A stretch of DNA of 64,000 nucleotides from Wenxinia saemankumensis (GCF_900141735.1 NZ_FQYO01000002.1:186001-250000), one strand, 5' to 3'. Positions 1 to 9,291 are shown, counted from the first letter of the stretch. The notes: generated from the sequence alone by a model not told the origin. Translations and numbers: made by a program.

Positions 1-109
1 CCGCGCCGATGGCCGGCAGGAAGAGCTCGAGGGGTTGATCCAGCAGCGCTACGGCCGCACCAAGGAAGAGGCGCGGCGCGAGGTCGAGGACTGGCAGCGC
101 AGCCTCTGA
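1..109 (+). CDS. CsbD-family protein, C-terminal end (partial)
   Basis: Only the last 35 codons are present, ending in TGA. They read as a helical, charged tail with GRQEELEGLIQQRYGRTKEE and a final VEDWQRSL, which fits the end of CsbD-like small stress proteins (usually 60-70 aa, with a conserved RYG and a terminal W). CsbD proteins are abundant under general stress but their biochemical role is not settled. A second, complete CsbD-like gene lies at 34232. The 5' end lies outside the window, so start and promoter cannot be seen. A terminator-like hairpin follows at 133. Confidence 0.7.
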   Translation, partial: RADGRQEELEGLIQQRYGRTKEEARREVEDWQRSL

Positions 110-132
110 CCCCCTTGCGCGACCGGCACGCG

Positions 133-154
133 GGGCCGTCCTTCGGGGCGGCCC
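133..154 (+). terminator. Terminator-like hairpin after the CsbD gene
   Basis: GGGCCGTCC and GGGCGGCCC form a 9-bp stem with one G-U pair around a short loop and are followed by TTCGTCGTT. It sits 24 bp after the CsbD stop codon. The rest of the gap to 466 holds no gene I can support: the frames that are open there lack start signals and conserved motifs. Confidence 0.5.
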
Positions 155-466
155 TTCGTCGTTCGGGGGCTGCCGCGCCCGGCCTTTCGCGGGATCCCCC
201 GGTTCGTCGGCGCACCCGCCGCGTAGACGGCGACGGGCGGCGCCTCGCCGGCACCTATCGGCCGATCACGTCGCCCGCCCTGCGCCGGCCGGCCGCTTCA
301 GCGCACGCACACGCCTGTGCCGGGCCGGGCCCCATCGGCCGCGCGCGCGGGTGTCGCACCGCCCGCGTCGCAATCGCGCGCCAACGTGTCGCCCGCCGAT
401 TTCCGCGCCCGCCCGATCCCTGCAATGTGGCCCCGTCATGCCCATCCGCTGCCGGGAGCCGCGCCC

Positions 467-2983
467 ATGTCCGACCTCAAGACCCATGTCCGCGCGCTCG
501 TCGTCGGCGGCGGCGCCGTGGGAACCTCGATCGCCTACCATCTCGCCAAGGCGGGCTGGGACACGATGCTGCTGGAGCGGGACGAGCTGACCTCGGGCTC
601 GACCTGGCACGCGGCGGGGCTGCTGCCGCTCTTCAACATGAGCTATGCGACCACCCACATCCACAAGTACAGCGTCGATTTCTACAAGACGCTGGAGGCC
701 GAGACGGGGCTCGATGCCGGCTTCTACGTGGTCGGCAACCTGCGGATGGCGCAGACCGACGACCGCATGGACGAGTACATGCTCTATTCCTCCGTCGCCG
801 AGACGGCGGATGTCTACCACGAGTTCCTGTCTCCGAAGGAGATCAAGGACCGCTGGCCGCTGGTCCGGACCGAGGATCTGAAGGGCGCGCTCTTCCACCC
901 GCAGGACGGCTACATCAACCCCGCTGACGTGACGATGGCGATGGCCAAGGGCGCCCGCCAGCACGGCGCGACGATCGAGCGGCGCTGGCAGGTCGACGGC
1001 TACCGCTGGACCGGTGCCGAATGGGAGGTGACGGTCACGAAGATGGTCGAGAAGGGCGGCAACCTCGTCCCCTCCGACGAGCAGTCCGTGATCCATGCCG
1101 AGCATGTCGTGACCGCGACCGGCAACCACGCCCAGCGCACCGCGAAGCTGTTGGGGATCAAGATCCCCGCCATCGTGGTCGAGCACCAGTACATCGTGAC
1201 CGAGCCCGACCCGGCGCTGGTCGAATGGCGGAACGCCGGCAATCCCCAGCATCCCGTCCTGCGCGATGCCGACGCCAAGTGGTATGTCCGCGAGGAGCGG
1301 GGCGGCTGGATCCTCGGCCCCTACGAGCGGGGCGCCCCCGCCCGGTTCGAATACGGCGTGCCGGACAGCTTCCGCGCCGACCTCTTCCCCCTCGATCTCG
1401 AGCGGATCGAGGAGGAATACATGGCGATGATCCACCGCATCCCGACCTCCGAGACGGTGGGCCTCAAGGACGATTTCAACGGCCCGATCTGCTACACGCC
1501 CGACGGCAACCCGCTGGTCGGCCCCGCGCCCGGCCTGCGCAACATGTGGCTGGCGGAGGGCTTCTCCTTCGGGATCACCGCCGCCGGCGGCACCGGCCAC
1601 TACCTCGCCCAGATGATGACGCAGGGCGAGGCCGAGATCGACATGGCCAGCCTCGACCCCAAGCGCTACGGCAGCTGGATGACGACCGAATACGGCGCCC
1701 GCAAGAACGAGGAGGCCTACGAGCACGTCTTCATCCTCCACCACCCCGACGAGGAGCGCGAGGCCTGCCGGCCGCTGCGCACCGCCCCGGTCTACGACCG
1801 GCAGAAGGCGCTGGGCGCCCAGTTCGGGCAGGTGAACGGCTGGGAGCGGCCGAACTATTACGGCCCTGCCGGAGCGCCGGAGGATTACGACCACCATGCG
1901 CGCTCCTTCCGCCGGGCGTCCTGGTGGACCTTCGCCAGGGAGGAGGCGACGGCGCTGCGCGAGAGCGCGGGCCTGATCGACGCGACCGCCTTCGCCAAGC
2001 ACTGGGTGACGGGGCCGGGCGCGACCGCCTTCGTCGACTGGTTCACAACCAACAGGCTGCCGAAGGTCGGGCGGATCAATCTGACCTACGCCCTGACCGA
2101 GACGGGGACGACCCGCACCGAATACACCGTGGTCCGGCTGGCCGAGCAGCATTACTACCTGATCTCCGCCGGCGCCTGGGCCGCCTATGACGGCGATTAC
2201 CTGCGCAAGGCGGCCGAGGATTTCATGGGCAGGGGCGGCGGCTGGGTCTCGATCCAGGACGTCACCACCGCCTGGGGCGTCTTCGCCCTCGCCGGGCCGA
2301 ACAGCCGCGACATCCTCAAGCGGCTGATCCGCGATCCCGACCCGGCGACCGCCCTCAGCAACAAGCGCTTCCCCTGGCTCTCGGCCCGGGACATCGAGCT
2401 CGGCATGGTCCCCGTCACCGCGATCCGCGTGGCCTATACCGGCGAGCTGGGATGGGAGCTGCACCACCCGATCGAGATGCAGACCCGCCTGTGGGATCAG
2501 CTGATGCAGGCGGGCGAGGGGCTGGGGCTGCGGCTCGTCGGCGCGCGCGCCCAGAACTGGCTGCGGCAGGAGAAGTCCTACCGCGCCTTCGGCAACGAGC
2601 TCGGCCGCGACGCGACGCCGCTCGAGGCGGGGCTCGACCGCTTCGTCGATCTGTCGAAGGAGTTCCACGGCAAGGCCGCGATGCAGGAAAAGGGCTTGCG
2701 GTCGATGTGCGTGACGGTGCTGATCGACGGCCCCGCCGATGCCGATCCCTGGGGCAAGGAGGCGCTGTTCGACGAGACCGGCACGACCCGTCTCGGCCGC
2801 CTCACCTCGGGCGGGTATTCGGTCGCCTTCGGCAAGCAGATCGGCATGGGCTACGTCCCGGTCGACAAGGCGGCGGTGGGCACGAAGCTGAAGGTCCGCA
2901 TGTTCCGCCAGACCTACGACGCCGTCGTGGTCGAGGATTCGCCCTACGATCCCCAGAATGCCCGGATTCGGCAGGACGGCTAG
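467..2983 (+). CDS. FAD-dependent oxidoreductase / aminomethyltransferase (dimethylglycine or sarcosine dehydrogenase-like)
   Basis: This 838-aa protein has the two-part build of the DMGDH/SARDH family. The N-terminal half is a DAO-type FAD domain with a Rossmann motif (VVGGGAVGTS, residues 12-21) and the STWHAAGL motif, whose His48 corresponds to the histidine that carries covalent FAD in this family. The C-terminal half, from about residue 430, is a GcvT-like folate-binding domain ending near VVVEDSPYDPQN. Enzymes of this type oxidatively demethylate N-methylated amino acids and pass the one-carbon unit to tetrahydrofolate. I chose the ATG at 467 because the FAD motif follows at the usual distance; the frame stays open upstream without a convincing start. 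The exact substrate cannot be told. It is transcribed alone toward a repeat array. Confidence 0.85.
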   Translation: MSDLKTHVRALVVGGGAVGTSIAYHLAKAGWDTMLLERDELTSGSTWHAAGLLPLFNMSYATTHIHKYSVDFYKTLEAETGLDAGFYVVGNLRMAQTDDRMDEYMLYSSVAETADVYHEFLSPKEIKDRWPLVRTEDLKGALFHPQDGYINPADVTMAMAKGARQHGATIERRWQVDGYRWTGAEWEVTVTKMVEKGGNLVPSDEQSVIHAEHVVTATGNHAQRTAKLLGIKIPAIVVEHQYIVTEPDPALVEWRNAGNPQHPVLRDADAKWYVREERGGWILGPYERGAPARFEYGVPDSFRADLFPLDLERIEEEYMAMIHRIPTSETVGLKDDFNGPICYTPDGNPLVGPAPGLRNMWLAEGFSFGITAAGGTGHYLAQMMTQGEAEIDMASLDPKRYGSWMTTEYGARKNEEAYEHVFILHHPDEEREACRPLRTAPVYDRQKALGAQFGQVNGWERPNYYGPAGAPEDYDHHARSFRRASWWTFAREEATALRESAGLIDATAFAKHWVTGPGATAFVDWFTTNRLPKVGRINLTYALTETGTTRTEYTVVRLAEQHYYLISAGAWAAYDGDYLRKAAEDFMGRGGGWVSIQDVTTAWGVFALAGPNSRDILKRLIRDPDPATALSNKRFPWLSARDIELGMVPVTAIRVAYTGELGWELHHPIEMQTRLWDQLMQAGEGLGLRLVGARAQNWLRQEKSYRAFGNELGRDATPLEAGLDRFVDLSKEFHGKAAMQEKGLRSMCVTVLIDGPADADPWGKEALFDETGTTRLGRLTSGGYSVAFGKQIGMGYVPVDKAAVGTKLKVRMFRQTYDAVVVEDSPYDPQNARIRQDG

Positions 2984-3039
2984 ACGACGGGGCCGATGCG
3001 GGGCGGGCGGGTGCCACCCAGCCTGCGGCGGGGACGGGC

Positions 3040-3380
3040 TCCGGGGTGGGTGCAACCCACCCTACGATCCATGACGCCGGCCCCGTAAGGCGGGTTGCAC
3101 CCATTCCCGCGACGCCCGGCCCTTCCCGAACCGCCCGGGGCGGGTGCGACTCCCCGGCTCACCCGAACCGCTCGGAAGGGGGGCGACCCACCCTCCGATC
3201 CGCGACGTCGGCCCCGTAGGGTGGGTCGCACTCACCCCCGCGGCACCCGGTCCTGCCCGAACCGCCCGGGAGGGGCGCGACCCACCCTCCGATCCGCGAG
3301 GCCGGCCCCGTGGGGGGGTGCACCCACCCCCGCGGCACCCGGTCCTGCCCGAACCGCCCGGGAGGGGCGCGACCCGCCCC
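3040..3380. repeat. Tandem array of ~92-bp units made of paired palindromic (REP/BIME-like) repeats
   Basis: About three and a half units lie between two convergent genes. The segment ACCCGGTCCTGCCCGAACCG recurs 92 bp apart (3245 and 3337). Each unit carries two inverted arms, CGACCCACCCT and AGGGTGGGTCG, around a spacer of roughly 25 bp; the most upstream unit uses the variant GGGTGCAACCC...GGGTTGCACCC. Units diverge slightly, so this is not a recent perfect amplification. It resembles intergenic REP/BIME elements and is related to, but distinct from, the repeats at 47160, 51675, 59199 and 61904. There is no gene in 2984-3406. Confidence 0.8.
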
Positions 3381-3406
3381 GCGGGATCGGACCGATCGAT
3401 TCTGGA

Positions 3407-3784
3407 TCAGCCTTCGCGGCGGTGCCGCCAGCGCCGCGCCAGCAGCTCGAACCGGCGGCGCAAGCGGATCGTCGCGGCCGTCACCGGCCCCTGCAGGATC
3501 GGCAGGTCGATGGCGAGCAGGAACAGCCCAAGCGGGATCATCCACAGCCCGAAGACCGGCAGGATCGCGAGGAAGCCGCCGGCGATGAAGAGCAGGGCCA
3601 GCGGCACCCGCACCATCCACCAGCCGCGCCGCCGGATGCGCTGCACCGGCCCCCGCAGGAAGGGAAGGGTGCGATAGAGGCTCTCGAACTGGCGGTCGAA
3701 CCGGCGGCGCAGCAATTCGCGCCGGTTGGCGATCTCGACAGCGCGGGGCTGGCCGGGGCTGGACGGGGGGGCGGCGGTCATCAT
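3407..3784 (-). CDS. Small inner-membrane protein (PGPGW-like, often mislabelled 'tryptophan synthase beta')
   Basis: A 125-aa protein with an arginine-rich N-terminal part (about residues 15-60) and two closely spaced hydrophobic stretches, VRVPLALLFIAGGFLAILPV and GLWMIPLGLFLLAIDLPIL, followed by a basic tail. This is the pattern of a small uncharacterised integral membrane family common in Rhodobacterales. I chose the ATG at 3784 rather than an upstream ATG at 3817 because the latter overlaps the end of pcaB. It lies 29 bp downstream of pcaB on the same strand and may be cotranscribed. No function is known to me. Confidence 0.6.
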   Translation of the reverse strand: MMTAAPPSSPGQPRAVEIANRRELLRRRFDRQFESLYRTLPFLRGPVQRIRRRGWWMVRVPLALLFIAGGFLAILPVFGLWMIPLGLFLLAIDLPILQGPVTAATIRLRRRFELLARRWRHRREG

Positions 3785-3813
3785 GGGGCACTTGAGCGCG
3801 AAACGTCGAAAGT

Positions 3814-5169
3814 TCAAGCGCCCGGGAAGGCCTCCGGTTCCGGCAGGGCTCGGACCCGCGCCGCGAAGGCGCGCGCCTCCGCCGGGGCCCTGCCCAGCTG
3901 CGCCTCGGGGCGGAACAGCGCGCCGATGTCGAGCTGCGGAAAGCGGGCCCCGGCAAGCTCGGCCAACGATCCCGCCCCGCCCGCGACCTCGGCGCAGAGC
4001 GCCCTGACCGCGTCCTGCGCCTCGGGGCGGGGCATCTGCCGGGCGAGGGCGAAGCTCAGCGCCTCGGCATGGATCAGCCCGCCCCCGGCGGCGATCGCCG
4101 CGCGCATCGCGTCAGGCCGGGGCGCGATCCCCTCGGCCAGGTCGCCCGCGACCGCCAGCGATCGCGCTAGCCCCATGAGCACCTGCGGCAGTACCATCCA
4201 CTCGGTCATCCAGGCCGCGCCGTCGCGCTGCTGACGGTGCAGCTGCGCCCCCTGCAGCGCCGCGTCCAGCGCGGTACCGGTCCGCGCCAGCGCCACGAGC
4301 AGCGAAGGCATGACCGGGTTGCGCTTCTGCGGCATGGTCGAGGAGCCGCCGGTGCCGGGCAGGGCGACCTCCTCGATGCCGGACTGCGTCAGCAGCAAGA
4401 GGTCCTCGCCCATGCGCCCGGTCGCCCCGGTCACCCGCCCCGCCCAGGCCGAGAGGGCGGCGATACCGTCGCGCTCGGCATGCCAGGACCGGCCGGGATC
4501 GACGAGACCCAGCGCCGCCGCGAGCCCGGCCCGGACATCCGGCCCCGCCTCGCCCATCGCCGACAGCGTGCCCGCCGCCCCCGAGAGCGACACGCGCAGC
4601 ACCCGGGCGCGCAGGGCCGGCATCTCGTCCCGCGCCGCCAGGAGAGGCGTGCCCCAGGAGGCGGCCATCGCGCCGAACCCGGTCACCGTCGCCGCCTGCC
4701 CGTAGGTGCGGCCGGCCATCGGGGTCTCGGCATGCATCCCGGCCAGCCGGGCCAGGCCCCCGAGCACCCGGTGGAGCCCCGCCTCCGCCAGCGCCAGCGC
4801 CTGCCGGAGCCGCAGCGCCAGAGCGGTGTCGACGATGTCCTGCGACGTCGCGCCGTAATGCAGCCAGGCGGCATGGTCCGGCGCCTGCATCTCGGTCCGG
4901 AAGGCGGCGACCAGGGCGGGGACGGGAACCGCGCTTCGCCCCGTCTCGCGCGCGAGGCCGCCGGGGTCGATCTGCAGCTCCAGGGCGGCGCGGTGGATCG
5001 CGTTCCCGGCCGTCTGCGGGATCAGGCCGAGATCCCCCTGCACCTTGGCCAGCGCGCCTTCCACGATCATCATCGCCCGCAGCTCGGCCGTATCCGAAAC
5101 GAGGCGCGCCATGTCCGGCGCGCCGAACAGCCCGGCATAGAGAGCGCTGTCGTAGACCGAGGCGGACAT
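3814..5169 (-). CDS. pcaB: 3-carboxy-cis,cis-muconate cycloisomerase
   Basis: This 451-aa member of the fumarase/aspartase superfamily carries the signature GGSSTMPQKRNP and the early YGATSQD motif that provides substrate-binding residues. PcaB isomerises 3-carboxymuconate to 4-carboxymuconolactone in the protocatechuate branch of the beta-ketoadipate pathway; bacterial PcaB is about 350-450 aa, so the length fits. It starts 3 bp after the stop of an esterase gene, which follows pcaD directly, so the three form one leftward operon. pcaGH (ring cleavage) and pcaC (decarboxylase) are not in the window. Adenylosuccinate lyase is the main alternative, but the neighbourhood argues for PcaB. Confidence 0.88.
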   Translation of the reverse strand: MSASVYDSALYAGLFGAPDMARLVSDTAELRAMMIVEGALAKVQGDLGLIPQTAGNAIHRAALELQIDPGGLARETGRSAVPVPALVAAFRTEMQAPDHAAWLHYGATSQDIVDTALALRLRQALALAEAGLHRVLGGLARLAGMHAETPMAGRTYGQAATVTGFGAMAASWGTPLLAARDEMPALRARVLRVSLSGAAGTLSAMGEAGPDVRAGLAAALGLVDPGRSWHAERDGIAALSAWAGRVTGATGRMGEDLLLLTQSGIEEVALPGTGGSSTMPQKRNPVMPSLLVALARTGTALDAALQGAQLHRQQRDGAAWMTEWMVLPQVLMGLARSLAVAGDLAEGIAPRPDAMRAAIAAGGGLIHAEALSFALARQMPRPEAQDAVRALCAEVAGGAGSLAELAGARFPQLDIGALFRPEAQLGRAPAEARAFAARVRALPEPEAFPGA

Positions 5170-5172
5170 GGC

Positions 5173-5880
5173 CTAGCCCTCCGCGATGGTGTGCAGGATG
5201 TCGGCCAGGGTCCCGGGATCCGACAGGAACGGCGAATGCGCGCTCTCCATGTCGAAGACCGTTCCCTGCGGCCAGCCTTCCGTCATCTCGTCCTGGAAGG
5301 CGGGCGGAATCGTCCGGTCCTGCCGGCACCGGATGTAGGATCGGGGCAGGGCGGGGGACCGCCGCAGGTCCAGCGCCGTTTCCTGCGGCAGGATCGCCTG
5401 CGGGCAGAGCCGCTCCACCGCCGCCCGGGCGACCGCTTCCGGCACGTCGTGGTAGAAACGGTCGATGGCGAGGTCGGGGTCGACGGTGAAGGCGATGCGC
5501 CCCGCATCCACCCGGATCGCGTCCAGCAGCGGCTGCGAGGGGGCCGCGCGGCGCATGTCGGCGAGGCTGTGTCCGTCCCGGGGCACATAGGCGCAGAGAT
5601 AGACCAGCCGGGCGATCCGCTTGGGCACCAGCTCGGCCGCCGCCGTGATCGGGTAGCCGCCCATGGAGTGACCGACGAGGATCGTGCCGGGCTCCACGGC
5701 GGCGGCGACCGCGCGGGCATAGAGATCCAGCGTCACCTCGGCCGGCGGGGTGGGCTCCGCGCCGTGCGATGGCAGGTCGATCGCGCGCGCGGCATGGCCC
5801 CGCGCCTCCAGCACGGAGATCAGCCGCTCCCAGCACCAGGCACCGTGGCACGAGCCGTGGACCAGCAGGAACCGCGCCAT
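5173..5880 (-). CDS. Alpha/beta-hydrolase (plant-esterase/EstC-like)
   Basis: A 235-aa alpha/beta-hydrolase beginning FLLVHGSCHGAWCW, the oxyanion-region signature of the hydroxynitrile-lyase/methylesterase-like branch. The nucleophile elbow is GHSMGG with Ser72, and MESAHSPFLSDP near the C-terminus supplies the likely catalytic histidine. The ATG overlaps the pcaD stop as TGATG, so translation is probably coupled, and pcaB starts 3 bp after its stop. It is not a canonical pca enzyme. A role in hydrolysing an aromatic ester upstream of protocatechuate would fit the operon but is inference. Confidence 0.75.
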   Translation of the reverse strand: MARFLLVHGSCHGAWCWERLISVLEARGHAARAIDLPSHGAEPTPPAEVTLDLYARAVAAAVEPGTILVGHSMGGYPITAAAELVPKRIARLVYLCAYVPRDGHSLADMRRAAPSQPLLDAIRVDAGRIAFTVDPDLAIDRFYHDVPEAVARAAVERLCPQAILPQETALDLRRSPALPRSYIRCRQDRTIPPAFQDEMTEGWPQGTVFDMESAHSPFLSDPGTLADILHTIAEG

Positions 5881-6683
5881 CACAGATGGCCCGTCGCGTC
5901 CAGGAACCCGGTCAGCAGGGCGGCATAGGCCTCCGGCGCCTCGACCGGGGGCAGGTGCCCCGCGCCGCGCATCAGCTCGAACCGCGAGCCGGGCACGAGG
6001 TCGACCGTCTCGCGGACGAGGTCGGGCGGCGTCGCCCCGTCCTCGCTGCCCGCGATGCCGAGCACCGGCAGCCGCAGCCCCGAGGTCGGCGTCAGGAAGT
6101 CGGTCCCGGCGATGGCGGCACAGCAGCCGCAATAGCCCTCCACCGTGGTGGAGAGCAGCATCTCGCGCCAGGGCGCGACCGCGTCCGACCGGCGGAACCC
6201 GCGCGAGAACCAGCGGTCCAGGATCCCGTCCGCCAGCGGCTCCAGCCCGTGCCGCCGCACGGCGGCGATCCGGTCCTCCCACAGCGCCTTGGTTCCGATC
6301 CGGGCGGCGGTGTTCGACAGGACGAGCGCGCGGACGAGGTCCGGCCGCTTCACCGCCAGCCCCTGGGCGATCATCCCGCCGATCGACAGGCCGGCGAAGA
6401 CCGCGTCGCGCGTTCCGGTCGCCTCCATCACCGCCTCGGCATCCGAGACGAGCGCCCCCATCGCGTAGGGCGCGGGCGGAGCCGAGGAGCGCCCGTGCCC
6501 GCGCTTGTCCCAGCGGATCACCCGCAACCCCGGCGGAAGGTGCGGCAGCACCGCGTCCCAGAGCGCCAGATGCGTCCCCAGCGAATTGGCAAGGACGAGG
6601 GAGGGGGCGCCTGGATCGGCGGATCCGTCGATGCGGAGGACATGCAGGCGGACATCGCCGCGCGGGACGGTCAGGTCGGGCAT
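5880..6683 (-). CDS. pcaD: 3-oxoadipate enol-lactonase
   Basis: A 267-aa alpha/beta-hydrolase with RWDKRGHGRSS, the nucleophile motif GLSIGGMIAQG (Ser100) and RGAGHLPPVEAPEAY at the C-terminus carrying the catalytic histidine. These match PcaD, which hydrolyses 3-oxoadipate enol-lactone to 3-oxoadipate. Length is typical (about 260 aa). The chosen ATG gives MPDLTVPRGDVRLHV; another ATG eight codons upstream is possible. It is the first gene of a leftward operon with an esterase and pcaB. No PcaQ or PcaR regulator gene is nearby, and no clear promoter was found. Confidence 0.85.
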   Translation of the reverse strand: MPDLTVPRGDVRLHVLRIDGSADPGAPSLVLANSLGTHLALWDAVLPHLPPGLRVIRWDKRGHGRSSAPPAPYAMGALVSDAEAVMEATGTRDAVFAGLSIGGMIAQGLAVKRPDLVRALVLSNTAARIGTKALWEDRIAAVRRHGLEPLADGILDRWFSRGFRRSDAVAPWREMLLSTTVEGYCGCCAAIAGTDFLTPTSGLRLPVLGIAGSEDGATPPDLVRETVDLVPGSRFELMRGAGHLPPVEAPEAYAALLTGFLDATGHL

Positions 6684-6876
6684 GGGCCGGGACGAAAGCC
6701 CGGTCATGCGGCCCTTGTCAATCGGTCCGGACCCCAGGGGGCGCGGCGATGACCGAGCCGGGCCCGCCGCCGCTCGCACGTCCGGGCACCCTGCGGGTAC
6801 CGGATACCCCGGATCGCCACCCACCGCCGTCCTGCGCGGGCGGCGATGCGGCCCCGCGCGCGGACCGGACGGGCCG

Positions 6877-7440
6877 TCACTCCGACGCGATCAGCGTTCC
6901 CAGGATCTCCATCGCGCTGTCGGAGGACCAGTCGGCCTCGCCCTGCAGCCGCGCCAGCTCGTTGCCCTCGCGGTCGAGGATCACCGTGACCGGCAGGCCG
7001 AGCACGCCCATCGACCGGGCCAGCTGCTGGCGCGGATCGGTGTGAAGCGGCAGGTTGTCCACGCCGATCTCGTCGAAGAACTCCACCATGCCCTGCGGCG
7101 AGTTCCGCCCCGTGGCGATGGTCAGGACCTCGAACGCCTCGCCGCCCAGCTCGGATTGCACGGCCGAGAGGGTCGGCATCTCCTCGCGGCAGGGCGCGCA
7201 CCAGGTCGCCCAGAAGTTCACCAGCACGACCTTGCCCGCATAGTCGCCCAGCGTCGCGGTGCCGCCCTCCTCCAGCTCGAAGGCCTCGTCCAGCGCGGCG
7301 GCGGCGGCCTCCGAATGGACCGCGAGCTTGAGCATGTCGCCCTGCCGCAGGTCGGCGATGTCCGGCGCCGCGCCCTGGGCGAGTGCGCCGTTGGACAGGG
7401 AAACGAGCCCCGTATAGAGAGCCAGAGCCGCGAGACGCAT
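6877..7440 (-). CDS. TlpA-like thiol:disulfide oxidoreductase (periplasmic thioredoxin fold)
   Basis: This 187-aa protein starts with a Sec-type signal (about residues 1-21, ending ALA) and has a thioredoxin fold with [16 protein letters not shown], active-site cysteines at 81 and 84, and the cis-proline segment [12 protein letters not shown]. TlpA/ResA-type proteins keep apocytochrome or copper-protein cysteines reduced in the periplasm. It is divergent from argH with only 40 bp between the starts, an arrangement common in Rhodobacterales. Its partner cannot be told from sequence. Confidence 0.85.
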   Translation of the reverse strand: MRLAALALYTGLVSLSNGALAQGAAPDIADLRQGDMLKLAVHSEAAAAALDEAFELEEGGTATLGDYAGKVVLVNFWATWCAPCREEMPTLSAVQSELGGEAFEVLTIATGRNSPQGMVEFFDEIGVDNLPLHTDPRQQLARSMGVLGLPVTVILDREGNELARLQGEADWSSDSAMEILGTLIASE

Positions 7441-7480
7441 CGTCAATTCCTTTTCCTCGTCCGAAGGGACCGCCCCCGTC

Positions 7481-8881
7481 ATGACCGACCAGCCCGAGCA
7501 GACGTCCAACACCATGTGGGGCGGGCGCTTCGCCGCCGGGCCCGACGCGATCATGGAGGCGATCAACGCCTCGATCGGCTACGACCGGCGGCTCGCCCGG
7601 CAGGACATCGAGGGCAGCCGCGCCCACGCCGCCATGCTGGCGAGCGTCGGCATTCTCACGGATAGTGACGCGGACGCCATCCGGGAAGGGCTTCTCACCG
7701 TCTTGTCAGAGATCGAGGGCGGACAGTTCGACTTCAAGCCGGCGCTCGAGGACATCCACATGAACGTGGAGGCCCGGCTGAAGGAGGTCGTGGGAGAGCC
7801 CGCGGGCCGCCTCCACACCGCCCGGTCGCGCAACGACCAGGTGGCGACCGACTTCCGGCTCTGGGTGCGCGACCAGTGCGACGCGGCCGAGACCGGGCTG
7901 GTCGCGCTGCAGAAGGCCCTGCTTACCCAGGCCGAGGCGGGGGCGGATATGGTCATGCCCGGCTTCACCCACCTGCAGGTCGCCCAGCCCGTGACCTGGG
8001 GCCATCACATGATGGCCTATGTCGAGATGCTGGGCCGGGACCGGGGCCGATTTGCCGATGCCCGGCGCCGCCTGAACGAGAGCCCGCTCGGCGCCGCCGC
8101 GCTGGCCGGCACGTCCTTCCCCATCGACCGCCACATGACGGCCGGGGCGCTGGGCTTCGACGCGCCGATGGCCAATTCGCTCGACGCCGTCTCGGCCCGG
8201 GATTTCGCGCTGGAATTCCTGTCGGCCTCCGCGATCTGCGCCGTCCACCTGTCGCGCCTCGCGGAGGAGATCGTGATCTGGTCGACCGCGCAGTTCCGTT
8301 TCGTGGCCCTCTCCGACCGCTGGTCCACCGGCTCGTCGATCATGCCGCAGAAGAAGAACCCCGACGCGGCCGAGCTGCTGCGGGCCAAGATCGGCCGCAT
8401 CCTCGGCGCCGCCGTCGGCCTGTTCACCGTGATGAAGGGGCTGCCGCTCGCCTATTCCAAGGACATGCAGGAGGACAAGGAACAGGTCTTCGACGCGGCC
8501 GACACGCTGATGCTCTCGCTCGCCGCGATGACGGGCATGGTCTCGGACATGGCGCCGAACGCGGACGCGCTGCGCGCCGCCGCCGCCACCGGCTTCTCGA
8601 CCGCGACCGACCTCGCCGACTGGCTGGTGCGCGAGCTGAACCTGCCCTTCCGCGAGGCGCATCACGTCACCGGCAGTCTCGTCGCCCTGGCCGAGCGCAA
8701 GGGCTGCGACCTGCCGGACCTGACGCTGGAGGACATGCGCTCCGCGCATGAGGGGATCACGGAAGGCGTCTTCGATGTGCTCGGCGTCGAGAATTCCGTC
8801 GCCTCGCGCCGGTCCTACGGGGGCACCGCGCCCGATCGCGTGCGCGAGCAGATCGCCGCCTGGCGGGAGCGCCTGGGATGA
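7481..8881 (+). CDS. argH: Argininosuccinate lyase
   Basis: At 466 aa this matches ArgH (about 460 aa). The N-terminus [13 protein letters not shown] and the superfamily signature [12 protein letters not shown] with its catalytic serine are present, as are HTARSRNDQ and GFTHLQ. The enzyme splits argininosuccinate into arginine and fumarate, the last step of arginine synthesis. Its stop overlaps the start of a small lipoprotein gene (ATGA), with lysA further downstream, so arginine and lysine genes are probably cotranscribed. Confidence 0.97.
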   Translation: MTDQPEQTSNTMWGGRFAAGPDAIMEAINASIGYDRRLARQDIEGSRAHAAMLASVGILTDSDADAIREGLLTVLSEIEGGQFDFKPALEDIHMNVEARLKEVVGEPAGRLHTARSRNDQVATDFRLWVRDQCDAAETGLVALQKALLTQAEAGADMVMPGFTHLQVAQPVTWGHHMMAYVEMLGRDRGRFADARRRLNESPLGAAALAGTSFPIDRHMTAGALGFDAPMANSLDAVSARDFALEFLSASAICAVHLSRLAEEIVIWSTAQFRFVALSDRWSTGSSIMPQKKNPDAAELLRAKIGRILGAAVGLFTVMKGLPLAYSKDMQEDKEQVFDAADTLMLSLAAMTGMVSDMAPNADALRAAAATGFSTATDLADWLVRELNLPFREAHHVTGSLVALAERKGCDLPDLTLEDMRSAHEGITEGVFDVLGVENSVASRRSYGGTAPDRVREQIAAWRERLG

Positions 8882-9036
8882 GCGCCCGGCCCCCCCTTCG
8901 CAGGGTCCGCAAATACCGTCCCCGGGGGCCGCTGGCGACGGCGCTGGGCCTGCTCGCGCTCCTCGCCGCCTGCGGCGTCGAGGATCCGCCCGAGCCGCCG
9001 AATCCGCCCCACGCCCTGCCCGAAACGGGCTTCTGA
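8878..9036 (+). CDS. Small lipoprotein (LptM/LppL-like) between argH and lysA
   Basis: This 52-aa reading frame starts at an ATG overlapping the argH stop by 4 bp. It has a basic N-terminus ([10 protein letters not shown]), a hydrophobic stretch and a lipobox LLAAC, then a short proline-rich tail ([18 protein letters not shown]). A tiny lipoprotein next to lysA/dapF is also seen in other Proteobacteria (YifL/LptM in enterics, LppL in Pseudomonas); LptM assists LptD oxidative maturation in E. coli. The residues after the lipobox cysteine differ from the usual CGxKGPL, so assignment to that family is inference. Confidence 0.75.
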   Translation: MSARPPLRRVRKYRPRGPLATALGLLALLAACGVEDPPEPPNPPHALPETGF

Positions 9037-9291
9037 CCGGCCGGAGCCGGTGCCCCCCGGGCCTGGGCCGGAGGATGGCGGCATCCCGATCCGCCGGGGT
9101 GCCGGACCGGGCCCCGGGGCGGATCGGCGACGGTGCCCCGGGCAGGCCCCGCCCCGGCCCCGAGCCGAGCCGCCGCGGGGCGGCGTGCCGTTGGGGGTGG
9201 GCGGACAAGCGGCGCCCCGGCCCGTCCCGCCCCCTCGCAATTCCCGGCCGATCGGATAAGACACGCCCGGCGACAGACACCGGGGATCGCG

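Noticed and set aside
115-927. Plus-strand open frame of 270 codons at the left end
   Set aside because: It overlaps the flavoenzyme gene in another frame, is Arg/Pro/Gly-rich and has no conserved sequence.
3040-3380. Repeat array as a possible CRISPR
   Set aside because: Units are about 92 bp, palindromic throughout and without unique spacers of constant length; no cas genes are nearby.
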